Shown here: positions 14,248-28,600 of the stretch, piece by piece
Numbering within the stretch: the first letter of the stretch is position 1
Layout of the letters: each line of letters starts with the position of its first letter
Source of the DNA: Salvator merianae
Lineage: Eukaryota; Chordata; Lepidosauria; Squamata; Teiidae
NCBI GenBank assembly: GCA_003586115.2
Contig: QVOM02000034.1
Coordinates: forward strand, 110,275,610 to 110,339,609
Reading direction: 5' to 3'
DNA: 64,000 nt
Notes under the pieces: model-generated
Database searches by the model: none
What the model was told of the DNA's origin: nothing
What the model saw: the letters and a program-made list of their open reading frames with translations, nothing else
Translations under genes and position numbers: made by a program

Positions 14248-17200
14248 GCTCCTCAGGGAAATATCTCTCTACTGCCTCGCTCCCCCCCTCTCCTCCAACA
14301 CAGAGCAAGAAGCACAGGGACGGAGACACACACACGCCCGCACACCCACCCTGCCATTTCTTTTCTGCTGGCAGCAGCGGGGATAATGGAGGCGCTTCCT
14401 GCCCACCCACAAAGTCTGTCATTGGACGGCACCAAATGGGGATCCCTCCCTCTGCACGCCCACAAAAAAATTACGGTCCTCCCACATAATTGCTTTCTCC
14501 GTGCCCACAGCAAAAGTAAAGCGCGCTAGCGATCTGGAACGGATTGAGAGTTGATAAAATCCGAAGACAAAGTAATCCGCATTTAGCCAATTTAATCCTT
14601 AAAAATTACGGAACGGCAAGATCATGTCGGGACAGTGGGAAGTGAAGACTGATTAAATGCCGTGTCTGTTCGGATAGCGGGAAGTGAAGACGGCCTTTAA
14701 ACTGATTAAATGCTGTGTCCGACCGCGGCCTGGGAGTCTTATGAGAGCCAATCACCAGCCAGTCTGAATCACCACTAATTTGTAGTATAACCAGGGGTGC
14801 TGTCTGGTGCCCAGAAATGAGCACAGAACTCTGATTTTAGAATCGGCATTGGTACAATGCCATGGACACACATCACTCCTGTGCTGACTTGGCCATCACA
14901 GGGAGACCTCAGAATAGGAAATCCCAGGGCAGTGTGAGATTGGGAGGGGGCCACAACTGGAGCAGGACATGCAGCCACCCCACCCTCTGGGTAGCCCAAT
15001 GTCATTCATAATTCATCATGTGGAAACAGCTTTTATGTTCATGAAAACAGTACTGATTTACAGAGCTTTAAAAGCACTTTTTTCACTCTCTTTCAGGGCA
15101 GTTATTCTGGTAAAATAACCAGCAGTAGCAATTGTCCACAGGTAATTCTTAGTCTTCTGATTTATTACTTAAGTTGTTAAACCTTTAGCACATAAGCTTT
15201 CTCCCAGTCTCCCAGTAACTGGCCTCCTGCCTCCTGTGTTTGAGGAAGAATGAATGTATTCTGCTCCCTAATTCTATGTAATATGTGTGAAAAGGTTTTA
15301 GTTATAACAAGTTATGTTTACTAGTAATCTCCTCCCAATAATCCAGAGTTGACCCAAACTGCTTACCAAGCGTCCGTTACCTTGAATCAGACCCGAGGAA
15401 GAATGATTTCAACCACTGTTAAACTGAAACTCGCGACAGATGTAATTTTCCTTTCTAATTGGTGTCATGCAGATAGATACAATGACCTGAGGAACATTTA
15501 TGTTTCTTTTACAGCGTGGATCATCATCCCAGCAGAGCTCAGGTGGCACACAGGTGGGTTTTCTCTCCTTCCACAGTCCTCTTTTGAGGCACAGTTGTCT
15601 CCTTCATCAAATGCAGAATGTATAGGATGCATGATGCAGGTCTATTTAACTTCACTGAATCTGCCTGATGTACTGTATCTAATACATTTTTTTTAAAAAA
15701 GAAGAAGCAACTTTAAATTCTATTTCCATAGCACAGTGTTTAAGAGTTAGTAAAGGCATATACAGCTGAATTTCCTCTACATAATATATAACCAATTAGA
15801 ATACTGGGGTGCACTGAAATCCTATCCAATCCTGCCCTCTGCTGTTAAGCAGCTCAAAGGTGAGAGTAGTAGGACTGTGAGCTTTCAAAGCACTGAAAGG
15901 TCTAAAGTACTGTAATAAAATGCATTCTTACCCATTTTTTTTTCATATGTTGAGCTAATAAGTATTTTCTTGCAGTTTGGACAAAGTGGATCATATGGCA
16001 GTAGCAGCCAATATGGACAGGTAAAACATTTTAAAATAGCTAATACATACTCAAAGTTAGATTTTATGCGATTTCTGCAGCTGAAAATAGAACGTTCTGA
16101 AGGCTCTAGCTAGAAACAGGTTGACTTTCTGGCTTCCATTTCAGTTGCTGTTTAATTCCGAAAGTAGGGTAATCGCTCTAATATTAGTTCATTACACTTC
16201 TGTTCTTCTTTGGCTGCCTCCAGACAGCAAGTGGAATATGTGAGAGTTGTTTGGATCTCACAACTGTCTCTTGCTGTCCCCACCAAACAGCAGGGCAACA
16301 TTGATGGGTGCGCGCAGGCACTTACCTGTCTAGACGCTTGCTCCTGCAATGCAGAGGCAGCTACTTCCAGGTATTTTGATGACATGAAAGACCTGGAAGT
16401 GTGCACACATTGGTTCCCATGCCTGTGCAGTAGCCATTTTTGCCTTGGTTTTGGCCCTGTCCGTGCGTAGAGACCATTTGCTTCAGGAAGGATCTTGTAA
16501 GCAGGTCATATCACTATTTTGGGAAAATCTGCAGTGAGAGTGGGATTTTCCCAGAATAGGGGTACCGCAGGATTTCACCCTTATATCACAGAGCTATGCT
16601 GGGATTGCCACAGATATGTGTGGCAATCCCAACATAGCCCCAAGATAATCCTGTGTTTTAGCCCCTGTCTGTATGCAGCCTTTTACATTGACACAGAATA
16701 AGCACATTCATCCTGAACCTACAACAGATAGTCCTACCCTGTCTCCGGAATATGACCCAGTGCAGAAAGGGCCATAGAGAAGGATGGGGCTGTGTTGAGA
16801 CACAATAAAAGGGGTGACCTGGAGGTGCCTCATAGAGACTTGGTATTCCCAAGTCTTCTCTAACCCACCTTTTCTAGCATAGAATGTTTATGAGAAGGGG
16901 GACGGGCAGACTGGTGTGTGAACAATCCCATCTCTAAGCTGTCTCTGAGCCACTTCAGAGATGCTTTTTTTTTTTCTTGTATCTGATCACAGCCTGGGTT
17001 AGCAGATTTCCATCCCATTGCAGCCCTACCTCCTCCTCATTTTGCAAACATTATTTTTTGGGTGATTCTTCCAGCCCTTGGCTTGTTGTCCCACCTTTCA
17101 AAGGTCAGTTTCCACAATTTCCAAAACTTTGAATTGCACTGTTAATATAGATATATTAAATTGTGTTCTTTCCAGGGTGGACGAGGTGGATCATACAGCA

Positions 17201-20200
17201 GCAGCAGTAGCAGCCAGTATGGACAGGTAAAAGTATTTTTAATAAATATATTAATAGTAGAGAGCATACAAAAAAATATAAAAATAAGTATTTTTCTTTC
17301 TGCTTCTAGCTATCATAAGTAATTTGTACCTATAGATTCTAGAAATCCATTTGTAAGTAATGAGTATTTTCCATACAGGGTGGACAAAGCAGTTCCTATG
17401 GCAGCAGCCAATATGGACAGGTAAAAACAATTTTATCATATCACAGTAATGCTTTACTATTCTTCTGGTTCTTGATTTTTAGCTCTAGTATTATTTTTTG
17501 CACTGTGACATAAAGTTTACCTTTACAAATCCTGTAGTGCTAGTCTAAAATTAATAAACAGAGATCTTGGTGCATGCTGAAGCAAGCAGTTCATTTACTT
17601 TTTTTCACCCAGGAGAAAAATAGCACAAAAAATTACCTCAGCCCCCTTCAAAAACGTGCATGTTAGACACTTTGAATTCCCTGTATAGTACACTGTAATA
17701 TGAAATGGTGCTAACAGTGGAGTGCCTATATATTAAAAAGTATTCTTCTTTCTGAACCTAATTATCATAAGTAATTTGTACATAAATATTCTAGTAATCC
17801 TTTTTAAAATAATGGGTATTTTCTATACAGCGTGTACAAAGCGGATCTTATGGCAGCAGCCAATATGGACAGGTAAGAACCATTTTATCTGATCACACTA
17901 ATACTTTACTGTTCTAGTTCTTGATTTTTTTTGCTATAGTATTAATTTCTGCACTGTGACATGAAGATTACGTTTACAAACTCTGCAGTGGTAGCGTAAA
18001 ATTAATAAACAGAGATCTTGATGCATGCTGAAGCAAGCAGTTCATTTACTTTTTCCCACTCAGGAGAAAAATAACACAAATAATTACCTCAGCAGCCTTC
18101 AAAAATCTGCATGTAGACGCTTTGAGTTCCCTGTATAATATAATGTAATGTAAAATGATTTTAACAGGGGAGTACCTATATATTAAAAAGTATCCTCCTT
18201 TCTGAACATATAATATCATATCAGTAATTTGTACGTATAGATACTAGTAACCTTTTTTAAAGTGGTATTTCTTTTCACAGGGTGGATCCTATGGCAGCAG
18301 CCAATATGGACAGGTAAAAACAATTTTATCATATTATAGTATACTGGACAGGGTATGCTGAAGCAAGTCATAAAATTACAGGCCCAGTTTATGCCCAGAA
18401 GAAGAAGATGCAGAATAACAGAAGAATTCACTGTATAGTTGCAGAGAGAGTTGGTGGAATTCTGGACTAATTCATTTATTTCTGACCACATGGGAGCAAA
18501 TTTCCTGTAGTCAACAAGCAACCAATACTAATGGTTTGGCACAGCTCTTTCACAGAAATGCTAGTTTACTTCATGGCAGAAATGCTCAAGCATATGGCAT
18601 TTCCTACTTACCACTGCAGTAAGGAGGCAGGTGTGACGAAGACATAATTTCTATGTTGTATGTAAGGGCCTTTCTGCTCTTCCTGGAACTTCCTTTCACC
18701 TGTTAGTACAGAACACAGGAGGTCCTGGTCTGGATTACTAATAGTCCTCAACACTGAGGACTACCAGCATACCAACTCAGCCTGGTTCAGAATACCGAGG
18801 CATGCAGAAGGCCAAAGTGGGTCTCTGGGGGCTCAGAGGCTAAGAACTTTCATTCTTAGCCCATCAAAGCCCTCAGAGGCCCCAGACCAAAAGCTTGTGC
18901 AAGCTTCCAGGCCAGTGTGGGGGCAGGTCTGGACCAGCGCCATTGTGCAGACCACATTTTGCCATGGTCCAAACCAGAGGGCCTTGTCCAGATCACAGTG
19001 AGGCAGTGCAGAAAGGCTCTTAGCCTTTAGTCTAAGACTGGTAGTCTGGATGTTACTTTGAATTCTGGCTCCCATCAGTGACAACAAAAAGGCTGGTGCC
19101 ATTTTTTTTCTTTCTAGCAACATCCACATGCCTGTGTTGACATCACACACTCACCTTTACTCACATAATGCCTGTGACAGCTACAAGCTGTCCACACCTC
19201 CAGGTTCAGATGCCTCTGTGACAGACCTATGCAGTGTCTCCACACTGGATACTACTCCTGTCATCAACTTAATCTTAGGTGGCACATTGTTTAGGCCCTA
19301 GTGCCATATGAGTGCCAGGGCTGACTAGAGTTGGCGTGGGCTGTCATAATGGGCATGTACCTGCACAAAAATGGTGGCTTCTGCCACCACTTCATTCATG
19401 GCAAAACATTACACACCTGCATTGCCCTAGTAATTGTAAGGAGACGTGTGAAACTACAGATTCCTCACTTATGAGGATAAAAAAAGATCCTGTACTTATG
19501 AAGCTTCTAAACCAGACAGACCATGAACTTCCCTGACACACATGCAGACAGAGTGGGAAGGAATGTGAATGAGCATGGTGTCAGTCGCATGTGAAGACAT
19601 GGCCATTGTTAGTCACATGTGGAGACATGGCCATATTCCTCTCCAAGAAACAAAAATGGAACAAAAACACTGTTGCACAAATGATCGTAATTTTAAATAT
19701 TGTTCTTATATTTCTGAAATAATCACTCTTCCATGTGAATCAGCCTATGGTTCTGAATTTGTCTTTTCACTCCTCTGCCTGTAGTCTTCATATTTAATTA
19801 TTTTTCCTTGTGATAATAAATAATCGTTGTTGTTGTTTTTAAGCAGAGCTCACAGACAAATACAGGCTACAGCAGTAACAGATGTGATGAAGTAAGTAGC
19901 CCTTTGGGGTTGTACAGCAAAACCGCAATATGCATGCTTTTGGTCAGCTTGTTTTCACCATTGTGCATCTAACTGATTGTTGCTTTCCTTTATTCATGCG
20001 CCCCCATTTTTTCACCATTGTTCAATCTGGCTCCTCCATTTTCATATTTGAGGATGTGGAGGGGAGGAAGATGATCTTCAGGCAGGGGTAGCTGTCTCAG
20101 AGGAGCAATCTGATCCTTCAAAAAAGGTGTCTGGAAGTTGAGACAGTGGAGGGGACAGTGATCTAATATTTACCAAAAACCATGGGAAGAAAAAGGAAGA

Positions 20201-23200
20201 AGCAAAGGCAAGCAAAAAGGCCAGTTTGCTGTTGACTGGATCGGAGGAGTGAGAACTCCTCAGGGATGCCTATACAGGCATCAGAAAAGACAGTCTCTAA
20301 AGGGTCCTTGTGCCAGTCATCGGTTTGCAAACAGGACTCCAGTGAGTGACCTGTTTTCTTCTTGCTTCTCTTCCTTCCTTCCAAAGAGTCAACTGGTAGC
20401 TGCCATTCTGAAGGTCATCCTTCTCTGCTCTTTCCCACCCTCAAATGCAAAAACGGAGGAAAGAAAGGAATTCTAGCCACAGCCACTAGTTTTCAATTCC
20501 ATTTACATTGCTTGGTTTGCAAAATTTTGGTTCTGCATAACCAAACTGGAATGCCTTTAGTTTGCTAGGTCAAACACCTAGCAAACTGAGCCCTAGGAAC
20601 AAGGGTTCAGCCTTACCTTTGCTCATTTTGCTGCATCACCCCTCCTGCCCTCCTTGGAGCCTGGGAGGGTGGGGCTGATTGATGTCAATTGCATTTCTCG
20701 TGTCTCCTTCAAACAAATATAAATATTATGGTTTCCCTCAAGGAACCCTGAGAAAGATTACTTAATAGTATCTATAGTTTCCAGGTTTAAACACTAGTGG
20801 CCGGTGTAACAAATTAAACTGGAATGCCTGGTTTCTCTTGTTCTCACCCACTTAAACTGGCTTTCAGAGCAAATCGCTCGGGTCACTGTTTTGAATTAGT
20901 GAAAACAAGGCCTGCTGGACAGTCTCATCCATTGTTCTTTCATTGCCCTTTGCCAGCTTCCTCCACTGGCTGCTACCATTCAATATTTCTGCAGGAAACC
21001 GAAGACTATTCGACTTTGTAATATCAACTGAAGGGCAAGACAACTAAAACAAAGGGGTTAAAGGGGTCAGAACAGGCAAAGCTAAAATGAGACACAATAA
21101 GGCAGCAATTAATGAAAATTCACTACACGGAACCTAGTGAATTACGCACACACCTAGCCAATTCTGAACTGAAACTTTCTTGAAAAAGCAAGTTCTGCAG
21201 GGGGAGGGCTGCCTGCTTTGTCCTGATGGCCCATGCATCCCTGTTAATGTCCCTTCTGTTCCCTTTCTTAAATTTATTAGATGTCACAAAGGAGTCTTTT
21301 GAATAACTTCTGTAAAAAAAATAAAAATAAAATCAAGATTCTGTTTTCTCCCCAGGGTGATGCCTCTACCTACGGTTCAAAAGCTCTGGTAAATACTCTT
21401 CTTTATTATGTTTTAATGTTAGTTTAGGATGTTGCAACTGTACATTCACAGATCCGCAGATATGAATCTTGCAAACCCCATTCATGCTCTTGCCACAAGA
21501 GGTCTGTAAGTGTGGACCACTATTACTGGCTGTTCAGGTGTGGCTTCAACAAATAGATTGCAAAGAGGCTACAGAGAATGCTCCTGGCCCAAAATGAGTG
21601 TTTGGGGCCAGGAATGGGGTGGGGTGGGGGTGCAGCACTCACTGGTGTCTGTCCACAGGGAGACCACCCTCTCCCATCCAGTCTTCGGAGCAAAATTTCC
21701 CTAGCCTCCAAAATTGCAGGATGGGGAAGTTTTCCAGCCCTGTAAATGACCCCAGAAGTGGACCATCTTCTGGAGACAGTGAAATGTCGCCAGGTTCGAG
21801 GCAGGGCCTGGGTTGATCTTGCTGCTGCCTCCTGTCTACATGGCAGTGATGGGTTGGGGACCAGGCCAGGGATGGAAGAGCGACAACTTTAAAGTGGTCT
21901 CCTGGCCATGTGGCCATCCAAGCAGTGCATCCCAGGGGAAAATGCTGGCATGCAGACTCCATGGTCCTGGAACACATCTGGCATGTTCCAATGCCGATGT
22001 TACCAGTGCTGGTATGACAACTCTGCTCTAAAGTACAATACCCTTCCAAGTACAACGAACTATATGTATGTGTAACAGCTATCATTTTCATATAGGTTTG
22101 TACCTAATGCTGTTGAACTGAAATATAATGGAACAAATGTGTGCAATAATTGATTGCAGGTAGCATTCTTTCTTATACTGTCAGACAGTTACACAGTTAT
22201 TCACTGTAAGGCAGTTGTGGGGGTGTTTTATGTTGACAGGTTGCACCTGGACCTTTCTGTACTTCTGTTGCCTTGGGGAGATGTCAAGCACCTGGCTACT
22301 GGGATTTTGTTCAGTTTTGCAAGCTGCAAATTCTATAGGCACAGTCTAAAATACAAAAAGCCTTTCTGTTTTCATGTTCTCTTATTTCACTTTGCTTCCT
22401 TCAACAGAGCTCAGCAAATTGCAGAGGCAAAAGAGATATAGCAACTCAAGTAAGTACTCCCTCTTTTACCATGTATTGGATTTTCTCCAAATATATTCCT
22501 AAGAATTCATGTATGTAAACAACAATATAGGGAATTCATTCAACATCTATTAACTTGGGTTTATTTTATTTTTTTTCTTTTCAGGATGCATTCAATACAT
22601 TCATCAGAAAAATTCAAGAGAAAAGGGTAAGCCCCGTTCTTCATCAGCCTCCCTTGTAACTACAAGTGGCAGAATTGATGGGTTTTCCCGATAACTCTAT
22701 TCCTGCTCTTCTGCTCTAATTAAAATGCTTATATTTCAGGTTAAAATCATAAGCTATAAGATTTTTATTTTTTTTTGCTAAATTCTAATTTAAGAGAATA
22801 AAGGCTTTTAAAATTATTTCAGGGAAGAGACATTCCTTAGCAAAGATCTACTATTTCATAAATCTCTTCTCACCTGTTTCTTTTGGGTCTTGGTGTGATA
22901 TTTATAAACTCTACTACTTTCCAGCCATTCTGAGGACTCTCGGTTGTGCATTTTATTTGGACAGTTTTCCTAAAATAAAGTCATTAATGATTTATTTGGT
23001 TTACTTAATTGCTGTGTCTGTATATCTTAATCTTCCTTCAGCAAAATCAGGCTGGCCTGCTAGGTTTAGTTATTAAATGACAGCTTCTAAACATAGGCCA
23101 TATTTGCACTGCAGGTCACAATTCCAGTACAGGGCAAGTTGCCCTGTGCCAGAATACGTAACCCACCCTAAACTGGGACAGATTGCTCCTGGAGTGGAAC

Positions 23201-25513
23201 AGGACCACCTGTACTGGGATGGCTTGTTCCATGCCAGCCCCCACACTGGCTCCAAAACTCGCATCAACACCAGGTGTCTCCCTCCTCCCTTCTTCTTCCT
23301 CCCTCTAAGCATTTCATGTGGAGGTAATTTGTTGAGATGTTCATTAGCCAATCAGAGCTGCTGCAGAGTAACTCTCTTGGTTTTCAAAAAGTGATTTAGG
23401 AAAGCCTGGGATTCCTTGAGAAGTTCCCTCCTCATATTTAACTGTTATCCCAGGATATGTACCCTTTATATAGGTTTTACCTATTCTGAAATATAAAAGA
23501 TCTTCTCCTCTTGCCATCTTCAATGCTGTTCCTCCTGCCCTTTTGTCAGGCTATTGTGATAGAACATCACAGTGTGAAGGCCTTTGTCCTTGCAATTTGG
23601 TCCTCTGCAAACAGTATGGGTCCCTGGGGCCAAATGGGATGGTAGGATTCATATGCCCAACTCCTGGAAGACCCTGTGCATCAAGTATAACCTTAGATAT
23701 CAGAACTGCTGGATTAGGCTGCATCTCCATTACACAGCAAATGTACCTTAAATGGGCCCAGTTTCCATTGCTTCCACTGGAGGACAGCTGCCCTGAGGGC
23801 CTCACTTAAGGTGCCTTTGATGCGTAATGAAGATGCAGTCTTTGGGCCTTTTCGCACAGACCACACAAAGCGGACATCGTCCACACTGCATGGCCAGAAA
23901 CTGCACTTGAAGTTGGCTACCAGCATTCACGGTGCTGGTCTAAAGAGGCCCTGCCCCCTGCTAGCATGGGACACAACGTGGTCCTGACTAAGGCAGCAAA
24001 AATGGCCGCCTATACCAAGACACCAGTAGACCTGTTATTCCACGTCTACCAGTGTTCCAGAAATGGCTAGACCGACCCAGGGAGGCATGCAGAAGGGTGC
24101 ATGCTGCCCTGTTCTGGTTTAGCAGGGGAATGTATTTGGGTGGTCTGCCAAATCGCAGCAACAAAATGCATCCCTTGAGGCCTCCAAGGCCAGGAACTTT
24201 AGTTCCTGGTTGTCAGAGCCCTTATGAGCTTCGGGGGGCAGCAGATGCTGCACAGGGGACAGGCACATATTCCAGAACAGGCCATCCAAGTGTGGGTGGC
24301 TTATTCCAGGATGGTGGGACCACTCCAGCTGCGAATGGTTCCTTTAAGAACCATTCCAGCTGGAACATTCCCCCTCTGCACAGCTATGGAAACAGCCATA
24401 AGAGGAGCTTCTCCTGGTGACTAATCTTCTCTTGCAATGCATCCCAACAGATAAATTTTGAGTCCTTTTTAGAATGTGCACTTGGTTCACACAGAGTGAT
24501 TAATTATCTGTGTGTCCTGGCCAAGTATATGACTCCTAGTGTTTTTTAATTGATTCTAACCAGGTTTATGTGTTTGTTAATACGCAAAGTGATGTGGAAA
24601 GTTTCCTTCAATAAATTGTGAAGTGTGCTGTTCTGAACCATAAGCATGTTTGTGTCTAAAATTATTAAACAGCTCCTCTCTCTCCTGCAGGCAGCTCCTC
24701 CAGCTCCAATGAGAAAGCCTCAAAGTAAAAAAGTAAGTAGCATCTCTACCACTCTCTCTGTGTTGCTGCTATTTTATTAGAGTTCCAACATCCTTGTGAA
24801 AAATGAGCACTAAAATAAAAAAACACCCCTGTGGTGCCATCTGAGCAAACAAATAGTTGTACTTTTAGCACCTTTACACAATGGATCCCAGTATTCTGGA
24901 ACAGAAGTGGACACCCTGTACTGGAACAAGCAACCTGTTGCATCTGGAATGGGAGAAAGCAGTCTGCATTCAGATAACCTGATCCACTCCAACCCCCACC
25001 ACTGCCTCCAAAAAGCCCTTGGAGACAGCACCAAATCTCCAAAGTCCAGGAACAAAAGTTTCTGGCCTGGCTGATTTGGGAACAGACCCATGTCCAGTGA
25101 CGTTTCCTGGAACATACCATCCATATGTCTTCATTCTCCAGTATATATCCCCTGCTCCAGTTGAACACCTCGACGTCACAGTCTACAGCTATAGCAGCCT
25201 AGGGCACCATTTTCAGTGCCCTAGCCTGGTCCATGCTTCATCTGCACTAGCATGCAGACAGTAGTCCAGTATTCTGGGATATATCCCAGAATATATCCCA
25301 GATATATCCCAGGATATATCCCAGAATACTTCTTAATGAGGAAAAGCTCTTAGTATCACCCATTCATTTGCTTGTTTTATTATTTAAGGAATAGGCAATG
25401 GTTGAATTAGGAATCGAGGCATCAAACATTTGCTTTCAGTTGTTGCTCTCTTAGTAACTCTGTTTGCAGCTATCTGGTAATGGTAGAAGGCTTTTCCCTC
25501 CCTCCCTCCCTCC

Positions 25514-25559
<46 letters not shown>

Positions 25560-25572
25560 CTCTCTCTCTCTC

Positions 25573-25626
<54 letters not shown>

Positions 25627-28600
25627 ACTCTTTCAAATGTGAGTGAGCACCTTATCTAATCTTCTTCTTAGCAGAAATTGCACTTTTGCTTGTGCTGCTA
25701 CAGAGTTCTGCACAGTGGCTTGTACAATAGAATGTAGGACCTCGCTTGTTTAAAGATGTGCCAGTCACTTTCCTGTAGTTTGGTGGTAGAGCCCAGAAAG
25801 CACTCAAGACAAGCCATTTTAAGGGTCCAGCAAAGCGCAATATTCCTGAGAACTTTGAGCCCACAAGATAATTTGCTGTGCTTCAGGAATGTTACCATTC
25901 ATTGTAGTCAGCCTGTCTCAAGTTCTGTCATCTCTTTCCAGCACGCACATTGTATATTGCTCTTCAACTCATTCCAAGTTACCCACCTGTCCTTGCCCTA
26001 TCTGTGGTTTTCCTGCCAGAGCAGAGCCTGCAATGATATATTCACACAACTTGTGGTGATCCCATTTTCTCTGCCCATTCTCTGGACTCTGCCAAACCCA
26101 AAAAGGACAGAAAAAAGGGTTTTGTTTTGTATTCAACACATCCCTAGTAAAAACCACTTTCCAAAGCTGCCTCTAGATGGCAAGAGCCAATTGTGGATCT
26201 AAAGAAGATCCCACAATGGCCTAATGCAGCCCCTGTCAGACATGGAAGGCAGTTGCAGGCCTTTACCTGTGTCTGTTTGCTGCGTCCATGTTTGTTTATC
26301 TTGAAAATGCCTGTATGCTAACCAAGCGTTCACCCATCCCCTTCCCGTTATTTTTTCTCTTGTGCTCAATTAGCATCCAAGCATTTTCAAGAGGAACTGT
26401 CACAGAAGCAGCAGGCAGACACACAAAAGCATTCGCTATTACAGGAAATCTAATATTGTTGCTGGACTTCCCATAATAGTGAAATTTCAGGTCCCAGTAT
26501 AATCCCATGAGAATTGTGGGGTTTAGCCCATGTCTGAGAGGCTCCCCAACTGGATTTTGGTCATTTTTCAGAAAAATCTACTTTGGAGTTAGATAATGTG
26601 GAAGGAAAACAGCCTATCAGTTTGTTGTTCTCTTTACTCCAGAAGCTGACCAAAGGTGCATTAAAACGTGGGTGTAGCCATGCCCTAGGACTACTTTTGT
26701 GCTAAGCAAGGACTTAAAGTTAGAAGAAGTTGATAATAATCGCATTACACCTGTGATCCTCTGATGTGTAGGAGGTCTTGAGACAACTTGGCATACCCAA
26801 ATAAGATGTACTGTGTATCCAAACTGTTCTTACCACTGTAGATAGTTTGTAAGCTGTTTTTGTCTGTATGGCAGACTTTTTAATCTATACTAACCTCTAC
26901 TTTATGTCAAGAATATCCTTTTTACTTTATCAGCTAGCATTCAGGTTGGGCCCTTGCTCAGATGGTTTACTGATGGTTTAGCTTATTATCAGTGGTGCAC
27001 ATTGGCTCTTCTTCCATAACTCTTTCTTCATCTATTAGTTCAGTCTGTTGGCCAGTGGAATTTTTCCTACATTGTCCTCTTATGAAGATTGTCCAACTAT
27101 TTTCTCAATAAAAACACACTTTCTGGAGATTCTAAGGGTTGACCTAATTAAAACCTTCCTCCAACCTTCTGAGATGATTTGTGTACAGAAACAATGATTT
27201 CTTCCTATGCTTGTCTCTATCTCAGCCTCTAGTATTATATGCATGGTAGGAAAAGCAGACTGCAATTAAGTAAACCATCCAAGACCTAGACCACCAAACA
27301 GATTTAAGCAACACCTCTAGAATCTACCACTCATTAAAAGAACCCCAAGTACCAAATTAGGGCCTTTCTGAACTTGCTGGTAGACCAGACCGAGTTGTGG
27401 TCTGTGGGCCTCCCTTCTGCATGCTGATGGAGTTTAAGAGAGGCTTCGTCCCCTCCTAGTATACTCTGTCCATGCAGGATAGAACGTAGTCCAGACTAGG
27501 GTGTCCAAAATGGCATCCTGATCTGGTTTGTCAGTAGACCTCTTTTTCAAGTTCTACCAGGGTGCTATGGGATAGTATACTGGACAATAGAGGCATGTGG
27601 ATGGCACACCTTATGATCTGGTATACCTTGGGAGACCCATTTCAGTGACACAACAAAGTGCACTGCAAAAATGCCCCTCCCAGGAGCTCCAAAGTCCAGG
27701 AGCTTTCATTCCTGGCCTTCAGACCACTCAAAGGCCCTCTGCACTAGCTCCAAAGCTGGCACAAGCTTTGGAGTGGCTGCAGGTTTGGATGCTGGCAGGT
27801 GACAGGCCGTCCCAATCTGGATGGCCTTGTTCTGCATCAGGAGCAATCTCCTGTTCTGGTATGGTCTACTAGAGGTAAGTGAGAATATGACTTTCACTGA
27901 CTTTCACACAATATTGATGAGCCTTTTCAAGAGCCATTGGCCCTTGTTACTGGAAGATATCAAAACTTCTCGCTACCCTTATTTTTATGCTATTGTGGTC
28001 AAGAAAAAGGTGGAAATACTAGCTCAGATACTCAGATACCAATTGTATGCTGACTTTCCCCAATGTTGAAGGTCTTTCAAGACTGCTCAGATGAATTTTC
28101 TGTTAACACTACTTTTGGAGGACAAACACATAAAGATCTCTCAGAATCTCATTTGTAGTAGTTTTGGGGCTTTTGTGCCATGTTCCATAATTCTTCTGAG
28201 AACCTAAGCTTTTGGACGTAGCTATGATGTCCATCTTCAGAGGGTCTGACTTCTGGAGGAATCAAAAACAACAGATGGACCCATCAGTTTGTGATTTCCT
28301 CCTCTTTCTATCTAAATATACAATTATTTCATCTTTGTCTGTTTCTTTGTTTTACTTTTAAGTGATGTACCGGTCTATGATTGTAACAATAAATTGTACT
28401 TGTAAACTGTTTTGTCCTCCAGCATCCATACAGAGATGTGGATCACATGAGCAGCAGGTTCACAATAAGGAATCATAATGCGATTCCATGTTATATTGCC
28501 ACAGCTGCTTTTTGAACATGGAATAGTCTATGCGTATATTGTAGTACTGGTAAATGGCACAATGTCCAAAGGGCTACAGGGTTAGTTTGATTAACTCAGA

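Larger units (their letters stand above)
13434..14730 (+). mobile_element. 1.3-kb non-autonomous DNA transposon with TIRs, TSD TGG
   Basis: The left end GGCCGTGGTCGGACA and right end TGTCCGACCGCGGCC are inverted copies, flanked by TGG on both sides. A further internal copy of the end (GGCCGCGGTCGGACATCG) lies at 13,835. Internal sequence is shared with the element at 61,038. No transposase frame is evident. It also contains a CT microsatellite and a 38-bp triplication. Confidence 0.75.
17250..18330 (+). repeat. Tandem series of a roughly 450-bp exon-intron unit, three copies
   Basis: Exons 16, 17 and 18 are spaced 452 and 450 bp apart. Each is preceded by a matching segment (taatttgtac followed by tctagtaat- or actagtaac-like sequence) and followed by matching introns, including a shared stretch with gatcttggtgcatgctgaag. 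This is direct evidence of recent microexon duplication. Confidence 0.85.

Noticed and set aside
25494..25630. Ser/Leu-rich open frame over the CT microsatellite
   Set aside because: It is a simple-sequence translation with no splice support.
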